Shown here in pieces: positions 10,713 to 19,066 of a DNA stretch of 64,000 nucleotides (position 1 is its first letter; every line of letters begins with the position of its first letter). Source of the DNA: Pantoea allii (GTDB lineage Bacteria; Pseudomonadota; Gammaproteobacteria; Enterobacterales; Enterobacteriaceae); the NCBI RefSeq assembly GCF_002307475.1, contig NZ_NTMH01000019.1:1-64000 (forward strand), in the 5' to 3' direction. The position numbers and the translations under genes are program-made. The notes beneath the pieces are model-generated. The model was not told the DNA's origin. It searched no databases and saw only the letters and a program-made list of their open reading frames with translations.

Positions 10713-11615
10713 TTAAAAGTTAAAAGAATCCTGCTTTTCAAACGGTACCACAGAACAGGGATCCTGATGAATAATGACGTCCGAACCGGGAAAAGCTTTT
10801 CGCAGCGCTTTCTCTACCTGATCGGCGATACGATGTGCCTGGACGAGCGGTAGTTGATCTTCGAGCTCAACGTGAAGCTGGATGAACTTTGTCGGGCCAG
10901 ACTGACGCGTTCGTACATCGTGTATCCCCTGCACGCCCGGCCAGTTGGATGAAATCGAAATGATTTGCTGCCGCTCTTCGTCGGGTAAGGCTCTGTCGAG
11001 TAACGACTGTACCGCCTCATAACCCATACGCAATGCACTAAAAAGAATATAGACACCAATGCCGAGCGCAAACAGCGCATCGGCACGCGTAAAACCGTAG
11101 CTGCTTAATATCAGCGCCACCAGAATAGCGCCGTTCATAAACACATCGGACTGATAGTGCAGCATATCTGCCCGAATGGCCTGGCTGCGGGTTTTTCGCA
11201 CGACCCAGCGTTGAAAGGTGACCAGAAATAACGTCGAAACCAGAGCCACCAGGGTCACAATGATCCCGATGCCGGGCGAGCGCAGTTCATTGGGGGACGC
11301 GAGATGCTGAATACCGGTGAGAAAGAGGAAAAGTGCTGAACCCGAAATAAACATGCTTTGTGCCAGTGCCGCCAGTGATTCGGCTTTACCATGACCAAAC
11401 GTATGGTCCGCATCGGCAGGCTGTAAGGAATAACGCACCACCAGCAGGTTAGTAAGAGAGGCGGCGATATCAACCAATGAATCCACCAGCGCTGCCAGCA
11501 AACTCACCGATCCGGTGTACCACCAGGCAAAAATCTTCACGATCAACAGGATGGAAGCAAGCAGCGTCGCCGCAACTGCCGCAGATTGTATTAACTTTCC
11601 GTACGAAGCCTGCAT
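10713..11615 (-). CDS. fieF: Cation-efflux pump FieF (Fe2+/Zn2+ exporter, CDF family)
   Basis: Inner-membrane cation diffusion facilitator that exports ferrous iron and zinc in exchange for protons. It has 300 residues with a six-helix N-terminal part and a cytoplasmic domain. The metal-binding residues of the transport site are present: the two Asp in [12 protein letters not shown] and the His/Asp pair in HYQSDVF. The C-terminal domain ends [13 protein letters not shown] as in E. coli FieF. The ATG at 11615 is preceded by GGAGTGATGGC. It lies between pfkA and cpxP as in E. coli, but a small KGG-repeat gene has been added between fieF and cpxP. Confidence 0.96.
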   Translation of the reverse strand: MQASYGKLIQSAAVAATLLASILLIVKIFAWWYTGSVSLLAALVDSLVDIAASLTNLLVVRYSLQPADADHTFGHGKAESLAALAQSMFISGSALFLFLTGIQHLASPNELRSPGIGIIVTLVALVSTLFLVTFQRWVVRKTRSQAIRADMLHYQSDVFMNGAILVALILSSYGFTRADALFALGIGVYILFSALRMGYEAVQSLLDRALPDEERQQIISISSNWPGVQGIHDVRTRQSGPTKFIQLHVELEDQLPLVQAHRIADQVEKALRKAFPGSDVIIHQDPCSVVPFEKQDSFNF

Positions 11616-11765
11616 GCCATCACTCCATGGACATCATTACTGAGAACGTAAAGCAGAATGAGAGAAGGGATAAGTTTAACACCATAGGCAGCGTCGCGCC
11701 TGACTGTTCAACTGCCATGGAGAGTCATGAGGAAAGTGTATTTCGGAAGGGAATTAGCCTGGTAC

Positions 11766-11814
11766 TTCGCCCCATCCTGATGTAAGACGGGGCGAATTGC
11801 CTGTCTGAACAGGC
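11766..11814. repeat. Two adjacent hairpins 3' of the KGG gene
   Basis: An 8-bp inverted repeat TTCGCCCC / GGGGCGAA (11766-11773, 11789-11796) is followed at once by GCCTGT-CTGA-ACAGGC (11799-11814). Both lie downstream of the minus-strand KGG-repeat gene and upstream of fieF. There is no T-run on either side, so they may protect the 3' end of a transcript or slow the polymerase rather than terminate strongly. They do not match the REP consensus I know. Confidence 0.55.
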
Positions 11815-11855
11815 GCCAAATCAACGTGCAGATTTGGTTCAGTGCTTAGCAGCCG

Positions 11856-12020
11856 TTACTTTTTGCCGCCTTTCTTGCCCGCTTCGGAGGCTTTTTCGGG
11901 GTTATTTTTGAAATTACCGCCGCCGCCATTGCCGCTGCTCTTACCGCCTTTCTTACCGGCTTCAGACGCTTTTTGCGGGTTGTCTGCGAAATTACCTGAA
12001 CCACCACGATGCTCTGCCAT
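11856..12020 (-). CDS. KGG-repeat stress-induced protein (YciG-like)
   Basis: A 54-residue gly/lys-rich protein made of two copies of the stress-induced KGG motif (family PF10685, as in E. coli YciG and fungal con-10). Repeat 1 is GGSGNFADNPQKASEAGKKG and repeat 2 is GGNFKNNPEKASEAGKKGGK, joined by a Ser/Gly/Asn linker. The start MAEHRGGSGNF is the usual N-terminus of these proteins, and GGAGTAAATT precedes ATG 12020. There is no membrane segment; such proteins are predicted to be largely disordered. In other enterics the family is linked to general stress and motility, but its molecular role is unknown. Its place beside cpxP and fieF differs from E. coli yciG. Confidence 0.9.
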   Translation of the reverse strand: MAEHRGGSGNFADNPQKASEAGKKGGKSSGNGGGGNFKNNPEKASEAGKKGGKK

Positions 12021-12377
12021 AATTTACTCCGTTAATAGATTAATTCGGACTACATGATGTGGTTGCTGCTCTCCGTTAATTTCGTAAGTACATCGGCGTC
12101 CATGCTGAGACAATTTAAGTGTAGGTGGGGGCAATTAACGTGCAAGCGGAACGGGATATTTCCAGCTAATTGAAATATAAATGAAATTAAATCGAATTCG
12201 AAAATAACACATAAATATCAGCAAGTTGAAAACCATAAAGAGAAATGAAATATGCGCAATGAGGGAAAGCAGCAAAAAGCGGAATGAATAAAAAACAGGA
12301 AGAAAACCAAAGGCATTTCATATTTACCCGGTTCGGGGCAGGAATTGTAAGTTTATCGTAAATGATAAATAACAGAT
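12021..12377. other. AT-rich intergenic region between the KGG gene and the cpxQ terminator
   Basis: About 350 bp with no supported gene. It probably contains the promoter of the minus-strand KGG-repeat gene. I see long A/T runs and no palindrome or repeat that I would name. Confidence 0.6.
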
Positions 12378-12404
12378 AAAAAAAACCCCCTCATCATGAG
12401 GGGG
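12378..12404 (-). terminator. cpxP/cpxQ Rho-independent terminator
   Basis: Minus strand: CCCCCTCA, a 3-nt loop, TGAGGGGG, then eight T. This is one of the strongest terminators in the window and forms the 3' half of CpxQ. Confidence 0.95.
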
Positions 12405-12434
12405 AAGACAGGGATGTGTCTATGGCAAGGAAAA
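12378..12434 (-). ncRNA. cpxQ: CpxQ small RNA (3' end of the cpxP mRNA)
   Basis: On the minus strand, the segment from 12434 begins TTTTCCTTGCCATAGACAC and runs through ATCCCTGTCTTCCCCCTC into the terminator. This follows the E. coli/Salmonella CpxQ sequence almost base for base as I recall it, apart from the terminator loop. CpxQ is released from cpxP mRNA by RNase E, binds Hfq and represses envelope-protein mRNAs, among them the inner-membrane fusion-protein fimbrial and antiporter messages. Both conserved single-stranded seed stretches before the hairpin are intact. It starts 25 bases after the cpxP stop codon. Length about 57 nt. Confidence 0.88.
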
Positions 12435-12440
12435 CAGGGA

Positions 12441-12480
12441 TACTATTTACTACTGGTCACTACTGGTTACTACTGGTACG
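12441..12480. repeat. Four 10-bp tandem repeats across the cpxP stop codon
   Basis: Plus-strand units TACTATTTAC, TACTGGTCAC, TACTGGTTAC and TACTGGTACG follow each other with an exact 10-bp period. The cpxP stop codon (12460-12462) lies inside the array. The period is not a multiple of three, so a change in repeat number would alter the last residues of CpxP (TSSNQ) and the spacing to CpxQ. Confidence 0.85.
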
Positions 12481-12969
12481 ACTTACGGGTTGCAGCGATG
12501 ATGCCGGCTGCAGATTCGAGAGCTTGCGTAATGTGTTTAAACGCTGCTCGTAATTCTTCTGTAACGCGGCTTGCTGATCGGGCGTTAACAGGTGATACAT
12601 CTGATTACGGACCCGCGCCATCTCAACCTGCTGTTCGACCTGAACTCTGGCAATGGCTTCGGCTTTATTGCGGATGGCCGCTTCGTTAAATTTATCTGCA
12701 GTCACCAGATCGTGCATGGCTGCGATATCATCAATGTTCGTTGCAGGACGCTCATGTCGGGCTTGCTGCATAAGGTCACGCATCTGCTGTCTTTGATGTT
12801 CCGTCAACTCAATGCCGTCGAACATGTGACTTTGCGAATTTTGCGTCATACTGCCTGTCGTAAATCCGCCGTGATGCACCTCATCAAGCGCCATCGACTC
12901 TGCTGCTCTTGCGCTGGCGTTACAGAGAACCATCGCTGAGGCAATAACGACGGCGGTTAATTTGCGCAT
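12460..12969 (-). CDS. cpxP: Periplasmic Cpx-pathway inhibitor/chaperone CpxP
   Basis: Periplasmic adaptor that binds CpxA to keep the stress response off and delivers misfolded proteins to DegP. It has 169 residues with a signal peptide (MRKLTAVVIASAMVLCNASA). Both LTxxQ motifs that define the Spy/CpxP family are seen as ELTEHQRQQMRDLM and LLTPDQQAAL. The gene is divergent from cpxR and shares a perfect CpxR box with it. Its mRNA also yields CpxQ. The C-terminus (QPASSLQPVSRTSSNQ) is low-complexity and encoded partly by the 10-bp repeats, so it may vary between strains. Confidence 0.95.
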   Translation of the reverse strand: MRKLTAVVIASAMVLCNASARAAESMALDEVHHGGFTTGSMTQNSQSHMFDGIELTEHQRQQMRDLMQQARHERPATNIDDIAAMHDLVTADKFNEAAIRNKAEAIARVQVEQQVEMARVRNQMYHLLTPDQQAALQKNYEQRLNTLRKLSNLQPASSLQPVSRTSSNQ

Positions 12970-13011
12970 CGTTTACTCCAGTTCGTTCTGTTTTGCGATT
13001 CAACGATAGCC

Positions 13012-13063
13012 AGTGTACGGCGACAGCTGCAAACATCCGTCAGGGGGTGTAAAAGTACGTAAA
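13012..13063. promoter_or_regulatory. CpxR box and cpxP -10 region in the divergent cpxP-cpxR spacer
   Basis: GTAAA-AGTAC-GTAAA at 13049-13063 is an exact match to the CpxR consensus GTAAA-N5-GTAAA. A minus-strand TACACT (13017-13012) is a good cpxP -10. The box is then centred near -50, the usual spot for activation. On the plus strand the box ends 54 bases before the cpxR start, which suggests autoregulation of cpxRA. Confidence 0.88.
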
Positions 13064-13117
13064 GCGATGGATTGGTATCATAGGAACACGCTATTTTGCC
13101 TGCGGAGGGCTACAAAA

Positions 13118-13816
13118 ATGAATAAAATCCTGTTGGTAGATGATGACCGCGAATTAACTTCGCTTTTGAAAGAGCTGTTAGAAATGGAAGGGTTTGAAGT
13201 CGTGGTCGCCAGTGATGGTGAGCAAGCGTTGAACCTGCTCGATAACTCAATTGATTTGCTTTTACTGGACGTCATGATGCCGAAGAAAAACGGTATCGAC
13301 ACCCTGAAAGAATTACGCCAGCAATACCAGACGCCCGTTATTATGCTCACCGCACGTGGAAGCGAGCTGGATCGCGTGCTGGGCCTTGAACTGGGTGCTG
13401 ATGACTATCTGCCAAAACCCTTCAACGATCGTGAGCTGGTCGCGCGTATCCGCGCTATCCTGCGCCGCTCGAACTGGAGTGAACAACAGCAGCAACACGA
13501 CAACAGTTCACCGACGCTCGAAGTTGACTGTCTGCGCCTGAATCCGGGTCGTCAGGAAGCCAGTTTCGACAGTGAAACGCTGGATCTCACCGGCACGGAA
13601 TTCACCCTGCTTTATCTTTTGGCACAGCATTTGGGTCAGGTTGTCTCTCGCGAGCACCTTAGCCAGGAAGTTCTGGGTAAGCGCCTTACGCCTTTTGACC
13701 GCGCCATTGATATGCACATCTCCAACCTGCGTCGTAAGCTTCCCGAACGCCGTGACGGCCACCCGTGGTTTAAAACCTTACGTGGCCGCGGCTACCTGAT
13801 GGTTTCTGCATCATGA
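13118..13816 (+). CDS. cpxR: Response regulator CpxR
   Basis: OmpR-family transcription factor of the envelope stress response. The ATG at 13118 (GGAGGGCTACAAAA upstream) gives 232 residues, as in E. coli. The receiver domain has the acidic pocket (VDDDRE), the phosphoacceptor Asp51 in LLLLDVMMP, the Thr in MLTARGSE and Lys in YLPKPFND. The C-terminal winged helix ends with LRRKLPERRDGHPWFKTLRG. It overlaps cpxA by 4 bases (ATGA), consistent with translational coupling. The frame upstream to 13013 crosses the CpxR box and is not coding. Confidence 0.98.
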   Translation: MNKILLVDDDRELTSLLKELLEMEGFEVVVASDGEQALNLLDNSIDLLLLDVMMPKKNGIDTLKELRQQYQTPVIMLTARGSELDRVLGLELGADDYLPKPFNDRELVARIRAILRRSNWSEQQQQHDNSSPTLEVDCLRLNPGRQEASFDSETLDLTGTEFTLLYLLAQHLGQVVSREHLSQEVLGKRLTPFDRAIDMHISNLRRKLPERRDGHPWFKTLRGRGYLMVSAS

Positions 13817-15192
13817 TAGGAAGTTTGACTACCCGCATCTTTGCTATCTTCTGGCTGACGCTGGCGCTGGTATTGATGCTGGTGCTCATGGTACCCAAGC
13901 TCGACTCACGTCAGATGACGGCACTGCTGGAAAGCGAGCAGCGTCAGGGGACGATGATAGAGCAGCACGTTGAAGCAGAGCTATCGCGCGATCCCCCGAA
14001 TGATTTGATGTGGTGGCGGCGCTTATTTCGGGCTATTGAGAAATGGGCACCGCCCGGTCAACGCTTGCTGTTAGTCACCAGCGAAGGCCGGGTCATTGGC
14101 GCGCAGCATAATGAAATGCAGGTTATCCGTAACTTTATCGGTCAATCAGATAATGCCGACCATCCGCAGAAGAAAAAGTATGGTCGGGTCGAGATGGTCG
14201 GCCCCTTCGCTGTACGCGATGGGGAAGATAATTATCAGCTCTATCTGATCCGTCCCGCCAGCAGCTCTCAACTGGACTTTATTAACCTGCTGTTTGACCG
14301 GCCTCTACTGTTGCTTATCGTTACCATGCTGATTAGCTCACCGCTTCTGCTCTGGCTGGCATGGAGCCTGGCGCGTCCAGCGCGAAAACTCAAATACGCG
14401 GCGGATGAAGTCGCCAGCGGCAACCTGCGTCAGCATCCAGAACTGGAATCTGGCCCGCAGGAGTTTCTGGCAGCGGGTTCCAGCTTCAACCAGATGGTCA
14501 GTGCGCTGGAACGTATGATGAACGGTCAGCAACGCTTACTGTCCGATATCAGCCACGAATTGCGTACGCCACTGACGCGATTACAGCTGGCTACGGCTCT
14601 GCTGCGTCGCCGTCATGGCGAAGGCAAAGAGCTGGAGCGCATTGAGATGGAAGCTCAGCGACTGGATGGCATGATTAATGACCTGCTTGTGCTGTCGAGA
14701 ACGCAGCACAAGAATGCGCTGGTGAGCGAAGCCATGAAGGCGAATCAACTCTGGAACGACGTGCTGGAAGATGCCAGGTTTGAAGCGGAGCAAATGGGCA
14801 AAACCCTGGAGATTCCTTATCCTCCTGGCCCCTGGCCGCTTTACGGTAATCCGCATGCGCTCGAAAGCGCCCTGGAGAACATTGTGCGTAATGCTTTACG
14901 CTACTCACATACGCATATCAGCGTCAGTTTTTCAGTCGATATTTCGGGCATTACGGTGCACGTTGATGACGATGGTCCTGGCGTGAGCCCGGAAGATCGC
15001 GAGCAGATATTCCGCCCTTTCTACCGAACGGATGAAGCCCGGGACAGGGAATCCGGCGGCACAGGTCTGGGGCTGGCGATTGTGGAAACGGCCATACAGC
15101 AACATCGTGGATGGGTCAAAGCGGATGACAGCCCACTCGGTGGCTTGCGTCTTACTATCTGGCTCCCACTCTACTCCTCTGCAAGGCAATAA
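13813..15192 (+). CDS. cpxA: Sensor histidine kinase CpxA
   Basis: Inner-membrane kinase/phosphatase that senses envelope damage and phosphorylates CpxR. It has 459 residues against 457 in E. coli. The order is: a first membrane helix ([20 protein letters not shown]), a periplasmic sensor domain of about 130 residues, a second helix ([20 protein letters not shown]), HAMP, then a dimerisation domain with His248 in [13 protein letters not shown]. The ATP-binding N box ([10 protein letters not shown]), G1 (DDGPGV), F box and G2 (GGTGLGLAI) follow. Translation is coupled to cpxR. The next gene is trmL, not the gene found after cpxA in E. coli, so a synteny break lies here. Confidence 0.98.
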   Translation: MIGSLTTRIFAIFWLTLALVLMLVLMVPKLDSRQMTALLESEQRQGTMIEQHVEAELSRDPPNDLMWWRRLFRAIEKWAPPGQRLLLVTSEGRVIGAQHNEMQVIRNFIGQSDNADHPQKKKYGRVEMVGPFAVRDGEDNYQLYLIRPASSSQLDFINLLFDRPLLLLIVTMLISSPLLLWLAWSLARPARKLKYAADEVASGNLRQHPELESGPQEFLAAGSSFNQMVSALERMMNGQQRLLSDISHELRTPLTRLQLATALLRRRHGEGKELERIEMEAQRLDGMINDLLVLSRTQHKNALVSEAMKANQLWNDVLEDARFEAEQMGKTLEIPYPPGPWPLYGNPHALESALENIVRNALRYSHTHISVSFSVDISGITVHVDDDGPGVSPEDREQIFRPFYRTDEARDRESGGTGLGLAIVETAIQQHRGWVKADDSPLGGLRLTIWLPLYSSARQ

Positions 15193-15227
15193 TTTGCTAT
15201 GCTTCGGCCCTCGTTATCGGGGGCCTT

Positions 15228-15701
15228 ATGCTTAACATCGTATTATTTGAACCAGAAATCCCACCTAACACAGGCAATATTATTCGCCTGTGTGCGAATA
15301 CCGGTTTCCAGCTCCACCTGATTGAGCCGCTTGGCTTTGCCTGGGACGATAAACGTCTTCGCCGTGCGGGGCTGGATTACCACGAATTTACCGCCATCAA
15401 ATTTCATGCTGATTATCCGGCTTTTCTCGCAACAGAGCAGCCTGAGCGCCTGTTTGCGCTAACCACGAAAGGCACACCGGCACACAGTGCGGTCAGCTAT
15501 CAGCGAGGTGATTATTTGCTGTTTGGCCCGGAAAGCCGTGGGTTACCTGCAGAGGTGTTGCAGGCATTGCCTGCAGAGCAAAAAATACGCATTCCCATGA
15601 TGGCGGAAAGCCGCAGCATGAACCTGTCTAATGCGGTATCGGTTGTGGTGTACGAAGCGTGGCGCCAACTCGACTATGCTGGCGCACTGATCAAATCCTA
15701 A
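15228..15701 (+). CDS. trmL: tRNA (cytidine/uridine-34-2'-O)-methyltransferase TrmL
   Basis: SPOUT-class enzyme that methylates the wobble ribose of the two leucine tRNAs read by CmAA and cmnm5UmAA anticodons. It has 157 residues, the E. coli length. The opening [24 protein letters not shown] is diagnostic, followed by [14 protein letters not shown], the SAM-binding knot segments [10 protein letters not shown] and [19 protein letters not shown]-rich imperfect hairpin (15206-15225) just before the start may be a weak cpxA terminator. Its 3' end overlaps the convergent cysE by 4 bp. Confidence 0.97.
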   Translation: MLNIVLFEPEIPPNTGNIIRLCANTGFQLHLIEPLGFAWDDKRLRRAGLDYHEFTAIKFHADYPAFLATEQPERLFALTTKGTPAHSAVSYQRGDYLLFGPESRGLPAEVLQALPAEQKIRIPMMAESRSMNLSNAVSVVVYEAWRQLDYAGALIKS

Positions 15702-16519
15702 ATACCATCACCAAACTGGAAGCCGGCACCATTGCCGTTAAAGTGTTGATCCATATCCATTGACGGCTTTTCACTGCCGGGCTTACCGACGATGCGGGCA
15801 GGGACACCGGCAGCAGTCGTATGCGGTGGAATAGATTGCAATACGACAGAACCGGCCCCAATTTTGGCACCGCGCCCTACCTCGATATTGCCCAGGATTT
15901 TTGCACCTGCACCAATCATCACGCCTTCACGAATTTTCGGATGGCGGTCTCCGCTGGTTTTACCGGTGCCGCCAAGCGTGACTGACTGCAAAATTGAGAC
16001 ATCGTTTTCCACAACGGCTGTCTCACCGATCACAATGCCGGTCGCATGATCCAGCATGATCCCGTGACCGATTTTTGCAGCCGGATGAATATCCACCGCA
16101 AACGAGACAGACACTTCGTTCTGCAGATAAACCGCTAAGGCGCGTCGACCTTCATTCCACAGCCAGTGTCCAATGCGATGTGCCTGAAGAGCATGAAATC
16201 CTTTCAGATAAAGCAGTGGCGTGGAATATTTATCAACCGCGGGATCGCGCAGACGTACCGCCTGAATATCACAGGCCGCAGAGGCAATCATTGAGGGATC
16301 TTCACGGTATGCTTCTTCGACCACTTCACGAATAGCGATAGCAGGCATAATTGGATTAGCCAGTTTATTCGCCAGCATATAGCTCAGGGCACTGCCAAGA
16401 TTCTCGTGCTTGAGCAATGTCGCGTGGTAAAAGCTGGCCAGCATCGGCTCGCAGTCTGCCAGCGCTCGTGCTTCTGCCTTGATATTATTCCAGACCAGTT
16501 CTAACTCATCAGACGACAT
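15698..16519 (-). CDS. cysE: Serine O-acetyltransferase
   Basis: Acetylates serine to O-acetylserine, the first committed step of cysteine synthesis and source of the CysB inducer. It has 273 residues, the E. coli length. An N-terminal helical domain ([21 protein letters not shown]) precedes the left-handed beta-helix hexapeptide repeats ([44 protein letters not shown]). The C-terminal tail that binds CysK ends in Ile (FGDGI), as required for that interaction. A terminator lies between it and gpsA. With sbp in the same window, sulfur assimilation is represented twice. Confidence 0.98.
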   Translation of the reverse strand: MSSDELELVWNNIKAEARALADCEPMLASFYHATLLKHENLGSALSYMLANKLANPIMPAIAIREVVEEAYREDPSMIASAACDIQAVRLRDPAVDKYSTPLLYLKGFHALQAHRIGHWLWNEGRRALAVYLQNEVSVSFAVDIHPAAKIGHGIMLDHATGIVIGETAVVENDVSILQSVTLGGTGKTSGDRHPKIREGVMIGAGAKILGNIEVGRGAKIGAGSVVLQSIPPHTTAAGVPARIVGKPGSEKPSMDMDQHFNGNGAGFQFGDGI

Positions 16520-16534
16520 GCTGTTTTCTCCCGA

Positions 16535-16560
16535 TAAAAAAAGCGCCTTAACCGGCGCTA
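16535..16560 (-). terminator. Terminator after gpsA, upstream of cysE
   Basis: Minus strand: AGCGCC, short loop, GGCGCT, then seven T, 28 bases after the gpsA stop and 15 before cysE. It would limit read-through from the secB-gpsA operon into cysE, leaving cysE partly dependent on read-through. Confidence 0.88.
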
Positions 16561-16586
16561 CAGGTGATGATGCCTGGCTTCCTGCT

Positions 16587-17603
16587 TTAGTTTGTACTGT
16601 TTTCGTCCTTCCTTGAACGCCCCAGCAGGCTTAATGCTGCATCTCGTGCCGGTTTTCCGCAATAGAGCACCTGATAAATCTGTTCGGTAATCGGCATTTC
16701 GACCCCGACGCGTGCGGCCAGTGCTTTGACTTCTTTGGTGTTTCTGTAACCTTCTACAACTTGTCCGATAATGCGCTGCGCACCATCAACATCTTCGCCC
16801 TGTCCGAGCATCATGCCAAAACGGCGGTTGCGCGACTGATTATCGGTACAGGTTAGCACCAGGTCACCCAGACCGGCCATGCCCATAAACGTCGTCGGAT
16901 CGGCACCCAGCGCCGCGCCAAGACGACTCATCTCAGCCAGCCCGCGGGTGATTAAGGCTGTTCGGGCGTTTGCGCCAAAACCGATGCCATCTGACATCCC
17001 GGCACCAATCGCAATCACGTTTTTCACTGCGCCGCCCAGCTGAACCCCAATAAAATCGGGATTACTGTATACGCGAAAGCTTTTGCCGCAGTGCAGTCGC
17101 GCCTGCAAATCATCCGCAAATTGTGAATCGGTGGCCGCCAGAGCAATCGCCGTCGGTAAACCCGCAGCCAACTCTTTCGCAAACGTTGGGCCGGAGATCA
17201 CCGCCAGTGGAATCGCCTCACCCAGGATTTCCCGTGCAACGTCCTGCAGCAGACGACCGGTTTCTTTTTCCAGCCCTTTCGTCGCCCAGACAATGCGTGA
17301 GTCATCGCGCAAACCGGGTTTGATCTGCGTCAGCACATCGCCAAAAACGTGGCTGGGCACGACAACCAGCAGATCGCGGCTGGCAGCGATGACACTCGCC
17401 AGATCGGGTTCAACAGTCAGATTATCGGGAAAAGGAACATCAGGCAGGAAAGCAAGATTGCAGCGGTCGGACTGCAGTTGTGCCATATGAGCGGGATTGT
17501 GGCCCCACAACAACACCGGATGGCCATTGCGGGCCAGCGTAATCGCCAAAGCGGTGCCGTATGAACCGGCACCGATGACGCTAATCGAAGCGTGAGTACT
17601 CAT
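16587..17603 (-). CDS. gpsA: Glycerol-3-phosphate dehydrogenase [NAD(P)+]
   Basis: Reduces dihydroxyacetone phosphate to sn-glycerol-3-phosphate for phospholipid synthesis. It has 338 residues (339 in E. coli). The Rossmann motif [10 protein letters not shown], the catalytic Lys in [13 protein letters not shown], and [16 protein letters not shown] are present. Its ATG overlaps the secB stop by one base (ATGA), so it is translationally coupled in the yibN-grxC-secB-gpsA run. The first codons of gpsA contain a SlmA-site-like palindrome (separate entry). Confidence 0.98.
   Translation of the reverse strand: MSTHASISVIGAGSYGTALAITLARNGHPVLLWGHNPAHMAQLQSDRCNLAFLPDVPFPDNLTVEPDLASVIAASRDLLVVVPSHVFGDVLTQIKPGLRDDSRIVWATKGLEKETGRLLQDVAREILGEAIPLAVISGPTFAKELAAGLPTAIALAATDSQFADDLQARLHCGKSFRVYSNPDFIGVQLGGAVKNVIAIGAGMSDGIGFGANARTALITRGLAEMSRLGAALGADPTTFMGMAGLGDLVLTCTDNQSRNRRFGMMLGQGEDVDGAQRIIGQVVEGYRNTKEVKALAARVGVEMPITEQIYQVLYCGKPARDAALSLLGRSRKDENSTN
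17592..17603. promoter_or_regulatory. SlmA-binding-site-like palindrome at the gpsA start
   Basis: GTGAGTACTCAT matches 11 of 12 bases of the SlmA nucleoid-occlusion site GTGAGTACTCAC. It covers the first four codons of gpsA (Met-Ser-Thr-His). SlmA sites occur within coding DNA, so this is plausible, but a single match can occur by chance. Confidence 0.4.
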
Positions 17604-18073
17604 CAGGCATCCTGATGTTGCGCAGCACCTTCTTCGCCTTGCTGCTGCTGCAGATAGTTCATGAACAGCGCATCAAAGTTCACTGGCGCAAGGTTGAGTT
17701 GCGGGAACGTTCCACGGGAAACAAGGCTGGTGATACATTCACGGGCATACGGGAACAGGATATTCGGACAGTAAGCGCCCAGGCAATGCGCCATCTGAGT
17801 ACCGTCAATGCCGCCGATGGTGAAAATACCGGCCTGCTGAACTTCACACAGGAAAGCGGTCTCTTCGCCAACGGTCGCGGTTACGGTCACACGCAGCACC
17901 ACTTCATACACTTCATCAGCCAGCTGCGAAGAAGCAGTATCCAGATCCAGCTTAACGTCTGGTTCCCACTCTTTCTGAAACACTTGTGGCGCGTTCGGCG
18001 CTTCAAAAGAAATATCTTTCGTGTAAACGCGCTGAATCTGGAATTGCATTTCGTTAGTGTTATGTTCTGACAT
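17603..18073 (-). CDS. secB: Protein-export chaperone SecB
   Basis: Homotetrameric cytoplasmic chaperone that holds precursors unfolded and hands them to SecA. It has 156 residues (155 in E. coli). The N-terminal strand region ([19 protein letters not shown]) and the client-groove segment ([13 protein letters not shown]) match. The SecA-binding acidic face and the C-terminal helix follow, with [24 protein letters not shown]. The ATG at 18073 follows a modest ribosome site. It is part of the operon yibN-grxC-secB-gpsA. Confidence 0.98.
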   Translation of the reverse strand: MSEHNTNEMQFQIQRVYTKDISFEAPNAPQVFQKEWEPDVKLDLDTASSQLADEVYEVVLRVTVTATVGEETAFLCEVQQAGIFTIGGIDGTQMAHCLGAYCPNILFPYARECITSLVSRGTFPQLNLAPVNFDALFMNYLQQQQGEEGAAQHQDA

Positions 18074-18111
18074 GTGACTAAGTCCTGTAAGTTAAAATGT
18101 CTGGCGTAAAA

Positions 18112-18366
18112 CTACGCCTGAAGTAACGGATCTAAACCTTCACGATCGTTCAGCGCCATCAGATCGTCGCAGCCACCAATATGCTGACCGTCGATAAAAA
18201 TCTGCGGGACGGTAGTCCGACCACTGCGCTTAATCATCTCTTCGCGTTTTGCCATGTCCCCATCGATGGGAATCTCCTGGAACGCCACGCCTTTTTGACT
18301 CAGTAGCGCTTTTGCCCGGTGGCAATAAGGACAGGTTGCTTTAATGTAAATCTCAACGTTTGCCAT
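18112..18366 (-). CDS. grxC: Glutaredoxin 3
   Basis: Small glutathione-dependent thiol oxidoreductase. It has 84 residues. The dithiol active site CPYC is at residues 12-15, with TVPQIFIDGQHIGGCDDL supplying the cis-Pro loop and glutathione-binding residues. The third cysteine in GGCDD is also found in E. coli Grx3. It is 38 bp upstream of secB and 16 bp downstream of yibN on the same strand. Confidence 0.97.
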   Translation of the reverse strand: MANVEIYIKATCPYCHRAKALLSQKGVAFQEIPIDGDMAKREEMIKRSGRTTVPQIFIDGQHIGGCDDLMALNDREGLDPLLQA

Positions 18367-18382
18367 AGGGACCTCAGGATGA

Positions 18383-18814
18383 TTATTTACCGCGAACCAG
18401 CGGCAGATTTTCGCCGCTCCAACCGCTGATACCGTCTTTCAGAACGGACACCTGGTTGAATCCGGCCGCACTCAGATGTGCAGCAGGATCAGCTGCGCTT
18501 TGTCCGGTTGCACATACCACAATTATGGGCTGTGCTTTGTGCTTTTCCAACTCACCCAGACTGCCTTTCTTGATATCTGCGGCAGCCACATTAATCGCGC
18601 CCGAAATATGACCCTTGCGGTAATCGTCACGCGAACGCACGTCTACTACCACCGCGTCCTCTTTGTTAATAAGTCGGGTTGCTTCACCTCGACTGATCGT
18701 TTTTACTTTAGAGAACATTCCTTTAACGGTGGTCACAATCACCAATATAAGTAATACGACCCATGCCAGACTCAGGACGGGGTGATTGCTTGCAAACTGC
18801 ATAATTTCTTGCAT
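18383..18814 (-). CDS. yibN: Membrane-anchored rhodanese-like protein YibN
   Basis: One N-terminal membrane helix ([21 protein letters not shown]) followed by a single rhodanese domain; 143 residues, the E. coli length. The active-site Cys sits in VVCATGQSA and the N-terminal rhodanese motif is [21 protein letters not shown]. Its exact substrate is not established from sequence. First gene of the yibN-grxC-secB-gpsA operon. In E. coli the divergent neighbour is gpmI (cofactor-independent phosphoglycerate mutase), but here the next divergent gene is envC. Confidence 0.95.
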   Translation of the reverse strand: MQEIMQFASNHPVLSLAWVVLLILVIVTTVKGMFSKVKTISRGEATRLINKEDAVVVDVRSRDDYRKGHISGAINVAAADIKKGSLGELEKHKAQPIIVVCATGQSAADPAAHLSAAGFNQVSVLKDGISGWSGENLPLVRGK

Positions 18815-19066
18815 GAGGGGTAACGACTCCAGACCGGGCTAATAAGCTAAAACAAGGCTTCTGAGTATACCTGCGCCACTTCGCATGTACAGACGCTAAG
18901 CGGACAGAGTGAAGATTTGTGCGTCATTTTCCAAAAAAATGAGCGGAATGGCAAAAATGACGTGACGCTGGTGCCTTGTCCTGATGAAAATGGATCACTC
19001 TGGGAAAGCAAAAGCCGGTCGGCAATGCTGGTAAGCAACTGTTCATCGTGGAATAATCATCGACCT

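Noticed and set aside
11766..11814. REP/BIME element
   Set aside because: The hairpins do not carry the REP consensus and occur once, so they are listed only as hairpins.
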